Shown: piece after piece, positions 47,059 through 56,149 of the stretch | Position numbering within the stretch: the stretch's first letter is position 1 | Layout of the letters: the number at the start of each line of letters is the position of its first letter | NCBI RefSeq assembly: GCF_052857255.1 | Contig: NC_135498.1 | Span: 90,004,257 to 90,068,256, forward strand | Reading direction: 5' to 3' | Origin: Amblyomma americanum | Lineage: Eukaryota > Arthropoda > Arachnida > Ixodida > Ixodidae | Length of the DNA: 64,000 bases | Made by a program: the position numbers and the translations under genes | Notes under the pieces: model-generated | Databases searched by the model: none | Seen by the model: only the letters and a program-made list of their open reading frames with translations | Told to the model about the DNA's origin: nothing

Positions 47059-47395
47059 CTCGCAGCCCCACTGGTGGCAGCACCTACCATCGCAGGGCTG
47101 GGGCGCTAAACCGCTGCACTACAGTGCCAAAAGTGGCATGAGCACTCCATTCATGGAGGCCTGGGAGACCTCATGCCACTCCAAGCGCAATGCTGCAGTA
47201 GTTAGGCGGTGCGCCACTTAATGGCTGGTGTTTCCACCAGTAGGGCTGCGAGGCTTAGGTTGCTCTTCCCGAGAAACCTCTCGCGATCAGTTACTAATTT
47301 TACTTACGGTGGACACGTTGTGATGATATCACAAGGTCACGTGACCTAGGAGGCCCATCCTTCCACCTATGTTGATTCTCTGAGGATATTAACGC
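47059..47395. mobile_element. MITE-like inverted-repeat element, compact copy
   Basis: Arms 47,059-47,142 and 47,170-47,252 are reverse complements (CTCGCAGCCC...GTGGCATGAG) with a 27-bp loop. After the right arm the sequence continues to about 47,395 with GGTCACGTGACCTAGG, matching the interior of the larger family member at 47,698-48,211. Confidence 0.7.
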
Positions 47396-47697
47396 CATAG
47401 CGTTTTGGGCCCAGAGTCGCAGAAAAGCGGCCGTCGTCGCCGTTTGCCCAGAGCAAACATATAAATCGCGGGCGCTATAGCTTCGGCCTTATCGCGAATT
47501 ATCGCGCGCCATTACGGTCAGCTCTGGCTTTGCACAATTCGTCTTGACTTTCTATGGTTTTGCTTGACTTAAACTGTCTTACCCTGGTTCATGTATTATA
47601 AAATAATGCTATTCTTGATATTGCATTATTTTCAATTTCACTGCAGTAAAAAGCCATTCCCTGAATTCGTATATCCCTGGAACTTCTCACACCACTA

Positions 47698-48211
47698 CTG
47701 GCGCAGTGGTGCGGCGTTTAAGCGATGCACCTCTGCACTGCGATGGCTGGTGCTGCAGTCGGTGAGGCTTGACATCCATCCGGCCCTTCCCGAGGAACCT
47801 GTCGCGAAAGATCACTAACTGAACTGCCTCCCGTCACGGTGGGCAGCTTGCTGACAATCCGGCGGGAAGGTTGGGAAGACGTCACAGTGTCACGTGAGCT
47901 AGGTTGCCCCCAGTCTGAAGTGAACGATTCTTATGGTTGCCATTTCAGCGCCCTCTAGCGCTAGCACTCCGCCGAGAAGCGGTTGTCTGTCTGTATGAGG
48001 CCTGCTTCTAGCACGTCGACCACCTTGGTCACGTGACGTTGTGACGTCATCACAAAGGATTGTGAGCAAACTGGTCACCGTGACAGTTAAATTGCTGATA
48101 AGTCCGCGAGAGTTTCCACAAGAACAACGTGGGTCTCACAAGCCCCACCGATGGCAGCACCTGCCATCGCATGCAGTGCCGCGTAGCTTCACTGCTGCAG
48201 CTCTGCGCCAG
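47698..48211. mobile_element. MITE-like element with ~230-bp terminal inverted repeats
   Basis: The left end CTGGCGCAGTGGTGC and the right end, whose complement starts CTGGCGCAGAGCTGC, begin arms that match in inverted orientation (47,698-47,935 against about 47,990-48,211) around a spacer of roughly 55-90 bp. There is no coding capacity. The arm start TGGTGCGGCG resembles a pol III A box but no B box is evident. I saw no clear target duplication. Confidence 0.7.
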
Positions 48212-49152
48212 GAGCGGAATCAGTACTCCCAGAGTTCTGTGAATTTAGAGAATGACTAATTCTTTCGCAGTACAAGTTTAAAATGATGCAATATCATGGA
48301 AACTTACATTATATGACACATCAACCAGAGTAAGCCAGTTCATGTCAAGCAGAAGCATAGAAAGTCAAGATGAACCATGACAAACCAGGGCTAATGTTGC
48401 TTGCGCACGATTATTCGTGGTTAACCCGAAACTGAACCACCTGTGACTTTTTTTCTCGCACGTCTACACGTTACCCAAACGCTGAGTGTCAATTCCCTAC
48501 CATGCCTGCAAGAAATGTGGTTCACAAAGTCAGGCGCTCGAATACGCAGCCACACTTCTCACCAGGGACAGATATGAACCTAAAGATGTCATTCTGTTAT
48601 TTGGAGAGTAGTACAAAATATTCATTTTTAGCACATCGTACAATAAAAGGCTTAACGAGCGATGATTCTAACCAAGGTGGTTAAGGGGGTCCTTTATTTC
48701 TATGCTAAGACTACAGTGGTTGGCTTTGCCCACTACAGTGCGGCACCACTTTCCTATGCCGCATTTCTAGCGAATATAGAGAATAGAAAGAAGATACGAC
48801 TGTTCTGAACTACTCGATGTAGGAATAAAAAAATACACACCAACGCCACGAACAGGCTTTGAATTTACGGCGGAATTTTGTAGAAGCATTTTTTTGCGCT
48901 GCAGCTGTCTTTGGAAACTCTCTCAGCTGAAATCTGACTTCGTTCCAGGAAGCAAGGCTTATTACGATACAGGCTTAGATCGTCCATTCGGTCCCTCATG
49001 TTCCTTTCGCGCTATTTATCATCATGAATTTTATGCAACTCGCCCAACTTTCGACTTTTCCTAAAAAGGCTTAGAACTTGGAAATTCATCATCCTTACTA
49101 GGTATAATTTGTAAATGCTGTCCTTTACACTCTGATCGTCTGACATACGCGG

Positions 49153-49246
49153 GGCTGATAGACACAATGGTTCCCGTTCGACTGGCGGCCACCCGCATGG
49201 CTCAGCCATTTCCCCCTTGCTAGCGCACTATAGAGGGTGTTCAAAT
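49153..49246. repeat. Direct repeat, copy 1 (partner 49,708-49,800)
   Basis: Contains GGTTCCCGTTCGACTGG, CCCGCATGGCTC and GCGCACTATAGAGGGTGTTC. The partner copy is about 554 bp downstream with a few substitutions. Confidence 0.8.
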
Positions 49247-49496
49247 TTGATATTTGCACAATTTTTAAAAATAGGCTTTTTTGAGTTAGAAGAGGGCTTT
49301 TTTTCGGCATAGCATTGCCAGCGGTGTAGTACATCACGGTGACGGAGAAGGCTTGCGGCTCCCCGTCTTGCGGACTGCAGAAACTACGTCTTCCCCGAGA
49401 ATCTTCAGCCTAAGAACTAGCGCTTTAAAATGGGAATTCATAACGGGATGCAGAGAAGAAAACGTTCACACAAAGTACGGTTCGGGCCGCCACCCT

Positions 49497-49675
49497 CGTC
49501 CTCAGACAGTGTATCTTTGCCCTCCCTCATGCTTACCTCGTCATATCTTCCCTCCCTCGCCCTCACCTTATCTTGTCTTCCCTCGCTCTCCCTCACCTCA
49601 CCATGTCTCCTCCCTCACATCGTCCTCAAGAATTTTCATACGCGCATCCTCCCTCGCCCTACATCCTCGAGTGAA
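49497..49675. repeat. CCCTC-rich minisatellite
   Basis: A degenerate array of CCTCCCTC, CTCACC and TCTTCCCTC units with strong strand asymmetry (C+T on the plus strand), lying between the two direct repeats. Confidence 0.7.
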
Positions 49676-49707
49676 ATCATCAGGTGAAGGTGAGGACGCC
49701 CTCATGA

Positions 49708-49800
49708 GGGCTGATGGAAAACACGGTTCCCGTTCGACTGGTGGCCCCCCGCATGGCTCGGCCATTGCCCCCTTTCGCGCACTATAGAGGGTGTTCAACC
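49708..49800. repeat. Direct repeat, copy 2
   Basis: Partner of 49,153-49,246, ending in the same ACTATAGAGGGTGTTCAA. The pair brackets about 460 bp that includes the minisatellite. Confidence 0.8.
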
Positions 49801-51689
49801 TTAGATTTCTGCAGATTAGATTAGGATGACGTAGATAAAGGAGCACCTGGTGTGTATAGGTCACGAACGGAAACGAGTGATTTCATCACACGAGGATGTT
49901 TCTTCTGTCCGTGATTTATGAGCTTCGTTTATTACGTCGCCTCTAACAATTTATACGAGCCTCGTTATCAACTTCGCACGTAAAAGAACACTGGCGGAAA
50001 CGTTACGGCGCAAGGCTAATTCCCCACTCATGCAGTTCGATTCCTTGACTGACGCCGATAGAAGAGCTCCGGTAATCAGGGTAGCCTTTAAATAATTATG
50101 CTTCCACAGGCACGCAAGAATCTCGGATTTTGTTATGTGTTTCAAAAGAAGTGCGACTCGAAGCATTCTTGTTCGTTTGCGAAAATTTGGATATAGAAGA
50201 GAATGGTGGACCTTACTGAGTGGCCAAGCCCACCTAACAAACTTATTTTAATGGAATATAACTGGATAAGAAAAGCGCTTTGTCCGAGGGGCAAAACAAC
50301 CAGCAGCTGCGAGCAAAAACGCGAAACATTTCTGCACTGGCTAGACGTTCAAAGACAGTTTACTGAACTCCCATGCTTCCCCGGAGTTAGGCAGTGATCG
50401 CCGGAAAAGGCTTGCGTGCGAAACAGTGATGCATTAGGTTAATGTGGAAGGGTATTGCTGAAATTGTTGTCTAATTTTAAAGAAACGTAATCGCTGATGT
50501 GTTCACGCTGCTCAACATGCAGTTCAAAATCTTTGCTGTGGGAACAAATTGTCTCGTAATATGATGAAAAAAAATTGATTGCTGATGTACAAAACGTCGG
50601 ACATTGTGTCCCAGTAAACCCTTGTCAAAATTTTAGCGCAGTAAAAAAAGTTAAATTCAAAAAGCTATTTTTGTTCACTACTGTATATCGGACGCGTTTG
50701 CGATAAATCCTGGGACTTTAAAATGAGCAACTGAACGCAATGCCAATGTAACTGAGCAACTGCGGCTGCTAGAGCTGCTGTTCTGCAGCTACCCAGGCAG
50801 AGCAGGAAATTGGCCCAATGTTTTTAATATACTAGTAAAGGCCGGTCCTGTAAAGGACATCAAAAAACCATCCAATTTCAATGTTGGCAAATTATCGGTG
50901 CTGCTTGGGTAACGCTGGCGCCTAACGTTCTTACATGCCTTATACTAACACTCTGTGTTTTTTTCAAACATAAAACGTGAACCCAATTAACAAACAACCT
51001 TTACAAAGGTTCTTCTTAAAACAAACAGTAGCACCCAGCCGCTGACACCTTAAAATCTTAAGGGTGGGGCATGATAGGGGTCTGTGCTTTGCTGGCCTTT
51101 CGGACAATTGTGATAGCACACACATGAGCATCTTCTTAGGGAAAACATTAAGTTCAGTCGTCTGTGCCAGTCGTTAAGACTCGCTGTTCTGTGGAACGCA
51201 TATGGAGGTGGTTAAGAGGTTGAGTGTTCCAGTGCTGCCACTAGTGGCACTGAGGCACAATACAAAGGAAGAAAGAGCATGAGTTGTCATGCCGGATTTC
51301 CACACCTACCCTATTTTTCGTGACCTGTCCCAGTGGTCGTCGGCCGCTGGAGCACACTGCCTCCAAATCGGGGATCCCGTCGCTGTTTGAAGACAAAGCG
51401 GCCACGTCAGACTTGCGCTTCCAGAAAACACGAAGAACACTGCTGCCGTAAAAATTCCTCTACTTCCCCCTCTACTCGCTGTGCAGTCTAGAGACTGCAC
51501 AGGCCGACCATAACTCCACGCGTCCACTGCTTGCGTGTACATACCTGGTGAATACTCCATGTATGAGGCTGACAGGAGACAGCAGCAGTCCCCTGCAGAG
51601 GATACGACGTGGTCAGTAACCGGTGCAGTAGTCGAGCATGTAGGGAAACAAACGTGAAATGAATTCTTCAATACACCGTTTTCTGCTTG

Positions 51690-51763
51690 TGATATCTTGT
51701 GATATCTGTGATATCTGATAATGCTGTGATATCTGTGATATCTGTGATATCTGCTTGTGATAT
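51690..51763. repeat. (TGTGATATC)n tandem repeat
   Basis: Repeated TGTGATATC units, some interrupted by TTG or TGATAATGC, read directly. They produce an artificial RYH-rich stretch in the minus-strand frame at 51,306-51,812. Confidence 0.9.
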
Positions 51764-51974
51764 CTGACAATGCCTTAAATACCAACAGTCTTGCTGCAGT
51801 ATTGTTTACCACAGGATGGCAAAGTCTCGAATTAGTCTAGACTTCAATAGGCAACGGAAGAAACTAGTGAGTCTGTAGCCCATGCACGAGTTAACGTTAA
51901 GATGGAAATGCGAAGAATTCGCTGCATAACAAATATTTGGCTTTAAGCGAAGACTGCGACCTTAAAGTTCAAGC

Positions 51975-52560
51975 AATGAACGCTAATCTCAAGCTATAAT
52001 TACAGAGTACGCAATAGAATTAGGTGATAGGATGGTTAGACAGGATACCGGGAAGCGCTCCCAGGAGCGCAGGTTCTGCTTAAGAAGCGCCGAACTGACA
52101 ATAGAACTGGCAGAGCTATGAAAGCTCATCAATAAATAATCACAAGATAACAAACATAACGAAATTTCAATGAAGAAAATAAGTAATGATCGACACACAA
52201 CAGGTAACCTAAAAGCGGTGAAGACAAAAGTAGGCATAGGTAAAGCCAGATGTATGCGTTAAGAGACAAACAGGGCAATGTCATCAGGAACATGGCTAGG
52301 GTAGTTAAAGTAGCTGAAGGATTCTACACAAATCTATGCAGTACAAAATGCAATCAAGACTTCAATGAGTGAGCCAGTAACACACAGTAGTGCGACATCC
52401 CGCCACTAACGAAAGAGGAAGAAAGCCTTAGGAGCACTGAAAATTGGAAAGAAGCTGAAGAGGATCAGGTAGCAGCAGATCTGCTGAGGACGGGGAGGAG
52501 ATTGTGCTAAAAAAAACTGCCCACCAAGTATACCCAATCCCTCATGAATTAGAGTGTACT
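51975..52560 (+). pseudogene. RTE-like LINE fragment (region before and into RT fingers)
   Basis: Across frames the plus strand reads LRDKQGNVIRNMARVVKVAE then GFYTNLCSTK near 52,260-52,350, and later DIPPLTKEEE and DQVAADLLRTG near 52,400-52,500. This order is typical of the linker and RT N terminus of RTE-clade LINEs, where a GxAxGxDG segment precedes LLK. Here that segment is degraded (WKEAEEDQVAADLL). Stops occur throughout. Endonuclease and catalytic palm are not seen. The clade assignment comes from remembered family features. Confidence 0.55.
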
Positions 52561-52759
52561 GGGGAGCTTGGAAGCTTTACGGAAAAGCTTGTTCTACGCA
52601 TAAAGGTCTTATTGTTTTCTGTAGCTCTGAGGCAGGAAACGTGGCGACCGCCTGAATCAAAAAAAGGAGCTTCTGTCTATGCACCCGCTTCATATCAATT
52701 CCTTAGATATCTGTAAGCGAATCCTTCTCGATTGCAATCAATAACCCTTCATAGGAAGC

Positions 52760-54020
52760 TATTTGGTGTGGTTGCATGTTAAGGGTGCGCTGGCACAACG
52801 AAACAACGATTTAAAGACTGCGCGCCTCACACGCGTGTGTTCGTGCATGCGCGAGTGCTTGCGTGCGTGTTGCTATTAGACCGAGAACACCCATTTGGTA
52901 TGTCGCTCCGATAGTGCGGCTTCACCGCTCTGTGGTTTGGGTGCTTAAAAAGATTCGTAAGTTTCGTATAGCGAGTAGCATATTCTCCGGTTTGATTCGT
53001 TGAACATATCAAAGATGGATGTTAAAATAATTTGAAACGATTTCAATATATCAAGATTTCGACAAGTTTTGACCTCATTGTTCCGAAGTTTCTATATGGC
53101 AAGCCGTTGTTTTTTTTGACTATTTAAAAAAAACGATCCCTTCCGACGCAGCAAAAATGCTGCCGAGATTGGCCTGCACGGCATAGAAAGTTCAGAGTCG
53201 CGACATCGTCCATTCGTGTTACGGGGTTTACAATGCTTATCATCTTCGGTCCGAGGAAAGAGCCTGTCTCATACGTCTCCAACAACATGGTTCAATACCT
53301 TCTAGAGCCAGCTGCGGCCACGTTATGCCCGCAAACTTTCATCGATTCTTCCAAATTATCTTTGTTCCGCCCCCTGCTACGCTTGCCTTCCATTGCATGG
53401 GGAGGTCATCACATGCCTTGCCCATGGTCATTTCTTCTTGATCTCGAAGAGAATGTCAGCAACTCACGCGTGTACCCTGACCCCTTTTGCAATCTTCCAG
53501 TCTTGCTATGTTGCACCTGTCATTCTCCTTTTCGTAGTTAGCTAAATTATCAACCTAAGTCGAACCCTTTACGTTACGCGTCAGGCCTCCGCCCCTTAGG
53601 TGAGTTCTGCGAGGTACAGCTGGTATATGCTTCTGTTTTATTGAAAAAATCATACGGTACCCACAAAATGCGCTCCAGACAGCTTTTATTCTGCTAGTTA
53701 CAAGTCCCGAATTCACGCTTACCAATTTTAATTGAGGAAAATGTGGAGTACTGTAAGGCACTGCTGTGGCAGTACTGAAGGTAATGCTCAAATCTCCCGA
53801 AGTGTAGCAAAGTCTTTTTTTAACGAGTAGTGAAAGGCTGCCGCAGAAAATAAATGAGGAACGTTTTTGAGGATAGCAAAAACGTAACTAGCAAAAAAAC
53901 TGGAGCCTGCCGAGGTAGGCGGAATCTTTTGGATATAAGCAAAAAATGCTCTCAAACAGCTACGAGCTGAAAAATGCGCATCGCCTGAATTTGTTGGCAT
54001 GTTTCACACTCGTGGTCCGC
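52760..54020. other. Anonymous DNA
   Basis: No recognised feature. A 102-codon frame at 53,233-53,541 has no domain that I can name. Confidence 0.5.
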
Positions 54021-54346
54021 ATTTGCTCATACGTGATCCTCTAGATTTGGCTATGCAGCGCACCTAAGGCAGGTTTCAGCAAACTATACCTAAATGCTCT
54101 ATTCTGGAATCGTAAGACTAACGTGCCCTCTAATCTCCGAGATGTGGTGGTAGTTTATTGGCTGTCATCAGCCCCCTTTCCAGATTTGATCATACGTGAC
54201 CCCCTAGATTTGGCTAAGCAGCGCATCTAAGGCAGGTTTCAGCAAACTATACCTGAATGCTCAATTCTGGAATCGTAAGACTAACGTGCCGTCTAATCTC
54301 CGAGATGTGGTGGTGGTTTATTCGCGGTCGTCAGCACCCTGTTTGT
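54021..54346. repeat. 163-bp tandem duplication (two copies)
   Basis: Copies at 54,021-54,183 and 54,184-54,346 share TCATACGTGA, TAGATTTGGCT, AAGGCAGGTTTCAGCAAACT and CTAATCTCCGAGATGTGGTG with few differences. It is a local event, younger than most repeats here. Confidence 0.9.
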
Positions 54347-54369
54347 GTATATGTAGGTATCGATTCAGA

Positions 54370-54413
54370 CTTGCGTCGCTTTGGGACGTTAAACTCTATA
54401 ATACCAAACCAAA
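54370..54413 (+). mobile_element. Ruka-like SINE 3' end fragment
   Basis: GCGTCGCTTTGGGACGTTAA and a tail AATACCAAACCAAA match the last ~44 bp of the SINE. Head and body are absent. Confidence 0.75.
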
Positions 54414-54432
54414 GAGTAGTAATGCTTTCTAC

Positions 54433-54520
54433 ATAAAACTAAACCAAAGAATAGTAGTGATAGCTTAGTTAACCCAAAAAGCAGTGCTTTACAGTGATTA
54501 AGTCATGGCTGACGAGAACT
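54433..54520. repeat. Direct repeat flanking the GC-rich block, left copy
   Basis: ATAAAACTAAACCAAA, GATAGCTTAG, TTACAGTGAT and GACGAGAAC recur in the same order at 55,864-55,950. The two copies bracket about 1.35 kb of GC-rich sequence, and each follows a Ruka 3' end. Confidence 0.75.
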
Positions 54521-54531
54521 TCCGAATTTTG

Positions 54532-54551
54532 GAGAGAGAGAGAGAGAGAGG
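54532..54551. repeat. (GA)n microsatellite
   Basis: About ten GA units read directly, just inside the left direct repeat. Confidence 0.9.
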
Positions 54552-55016
54552 GTGTTTCACCTAAGACTATATATGCAGAAACATCTCCAACGACTAGGTT
54601 GGCACTACATTTGTAATAAAGAATTGGCAGTGGTTTAGCTCGGCTTCGCCAGGATATACGTAGCGAAAGATAGACATAGCATGGTTAGCCTTGGTTAATC
54701 TTGGTTGCAAGTTCAGATTAGTCCAGATTAAAGACGCCACAACGGCGGTTGCGGCGCACGCGAGCTCTCCTTTTCAATCCTCCGACATGTTATCAGGCAT
54801 GCGACGCAGCTGGCGAAGCGAGTGGAGGCGAGCGCAACGACGAGAAACGTGGTGTGTCGTGATACAAAACGGCGGCGGCGGCGAGCCGCACGGTGTGACG
54901 TCATGCTAGATAGCGCGGCGAGCGCGCAAAGCAAAGTAACCGTCTCACATTTCTCGGTGGACACCCGAATCGCGCCGTAAAGGAAGGGATAAAGGATGGA
55001 GGGAAAGAAGAGAAAA

Positions 55017-55283
55017 CTAAAAATTAAAAGTTGCATTTTGGGGAAAGGCGCGGCGCTGCGAAGCGGCGCAGCACCTGCGGCTCGGTGCTACTAGTGGCGC
55101 ATGCGTACTTGTGATTAGGGAGCGAGAGAAAGAGAAAAAACGGCCGTGGCTTAGCTTGGTTAAGCCTGGTGATTGCGAACCACGCCGCTTAGAAAGTCGT
55201 TCTTCTCGTTCTTCTTCCGTCTCCGTAGCTCGCTGATGCTTCTTCTTTGCATTCTGCCGAGCTGCCTTGTTCGTAGGCACCAT
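55017..55283 (-). CDS. Short basic ORF with STPR-like start, in a repetitive element
   Basis: An 88-codon minus-strand frame. Residues 1-34 begin MVPTNKAARQNAKKKHQ and contain ATETEEEREERLSKRR, a charged helix resembling one unit of the STPR repeat known from FMBP-1-type DNA-binding proteins. The rest is low in information (SQSPGLTKLSHGRF onward) and probably untranslated or read through. The ATG at 55,281-55,283 lies 47 bp downstream of a TATAAAA box and is the first ATG after it. The frame sits in a GC-rich repeat whose downstream half resembles a SINE body, so this may be an element-borne or captured fragment, not a host gene. I infer neither localisation nor function beyond possible nucleic-acid binding. 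Confidence 0.3.
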   Translation of the reverse strand: MVPTNKAARQNAKKKHQRATETEEEREERLSKRRGSQSPGLTKLSHGRFFSFSRSLITSTHAPLVAPSRRCCAASQRRAFPQNATFNF

Positions 55284-55360
55284 CGTAACATCTGCCTGTA
55301 TGACTGCCTTGGCGAGAGGAGCGGAGCTGTTTTATACAGCTGGTGTGACGTCACTCTGAC
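55284..55360 (-). promoter_or_regulatory. CRE + TATA core promoter for the 55.28-kb ORF
   Basis: On the minus strand, in transcription order: CRE palindrome TGACGTCA (55,346-55,353), E-box CAGCTG, TATAAAA (55,330-55,336), and then a GGCAGTCATAC initiator-like segment about 25-35 bp downstream, before the ATG at 55,283. The spacing is what a focused pol II promoter should have. Confidence 0.45.
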
Positions 55361-55449
55361 CGTAGCGCCCCTGGTGAGAGGAGCGGGAGTTAGGCCGCCG
55401 TTGGTGGCTACCACCTCGCCTCGCGACGGCGTGAGATGGGGCCCCGTTT

Positions 55450-55500
55450 TTACACAGCTGGTGTGACGTCACTCTAGGTCACGTGGTGTGACGTCACGCA
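55450..55500 (-). promoter_or_regulatory. Duplicated promoter module with degraded TATA and two CREs
   Basis: ACAGCTGGTGTGACGTCACT recurs here at 55,454, exactly 118 bp from the copy at 55,336. The box next to it reads TGTAAAA on the minus strand in place of TATAAAA. TGACGTCA occurs at 55,464-55,471 and again at 55,489-55,496. Confidence 0.5.
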
Positions 55501-55716
55501 GCGAGGTCACGCTAAAGGTCAATGGTGCCTACCACCGCCTCGCCACGGAACGGGCTGAAGTGCGTCCTAAAGTAGTATTGCTTCGCAATAATATCAGAGG
55601 TGAGGCGCACGTTGTGACGTAATGTGCCTCCTCGGAGCGCGGCCACGGCGAAATCGCAAGTTCGCGGCCAGTAAACTTTTCGCTTTAAAACAGACGCGGT
55701 GAAGAACCTCATTTTC

Positions 55717-55757
55717 TTGACGTTTCGGCCTAGGACCGTTCATCATCTGAAGAAACA
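55717..55757 (-). ncRNA. Hammerhead-ribozyme-like motif (Penelope-type)
   Basis: On the minus strand ATGATGA (55,740-55,746) is followed by 13 nt that can pair as GGTC with GGCC, and then GAAAC (55,722-55,726) and GTCAAGAAAAT. The hammerhead core is CUGAUGA, stem II, GAAA. Only the first C is changed here. Penelope-like retroelements are known to carry hammerheads just before such an AAGAAAAT stretch. I see no Penelope coding sequence nearby and did not test full folding, so activity is doubtful. Confidence 0.35.
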
Positions 55758-55774
55758 ACCTAGAGGTCCGTGTA

Positions 55775-55880
55775 ATGTCGGATTGCACTGCCTGCCAAAA
55801 AACCCCAGGTGGTCGAAATTCTTCAGAGGCCGACTACTACTGCGTCTCTCATAAACTGAGGCCATAAAACTAAACCAAAT
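55775..55880 (+). mobile_element. Ruka-like SINE 3' half with deletions
   Basis: AACCCCAGGTGGTCGAAATT, GCGTCTCTCATAAACTGAGG and ACTAAACCAAA follow the SINE in order, with the TTTGGGACGTT segment deleted. The copy is truncated and old. Confidence 0.7.
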
Positions 55881-55950
55881 ATAATACTGATAGCTTAGAT
55901 AACTTACGAAGCTGTGCATTACAGTGATCAAGTTTTTGGCCGACGAGAAC
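55864..55950. repeat. Direct repeat flanking the GC-rich block, right copy
   Basis: Partner of 54,433-54,520. Confidence 0.75.
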
Positions 55951-56149
55951 GTCAGAGTTCGGGGCCACAGTCGTCGTTTATAGGCCTGCGGTATAATGAC
56001 AATATGTGCAACTTCAAGGAAGGGGCTGAAGTCGATAAGTCAAGCAGTTCATTTTAGGCCTATCTCTGGTGTTTATTCTTTGGTCATCGCTTATTGCTTA
56101 GCAAGCACAACTCACCCTTTTCTTGCATCCGGTGCGCTGTGGGAGGCCG

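Larger units (their letters stand above)
48212..51689. other. Anonymous DNA with short repeats
   Basis: No gene that I can support. It contains the direct-repeat pair and minisatellite at 49.15-49.80 kb. CGATATACAGTAGTGAAC at 29.75 kb recurs inverted near 50,670-50,690, hinting at a dispersed repeat. Confidence 0.45.

Noticed and set aside
51306..51812. 168-codon minus-strand open frame with an RYH-rich stretch
   Set aside because: The stretch comes from the TGTGATATC microsatellite, and the rest shows no domain.
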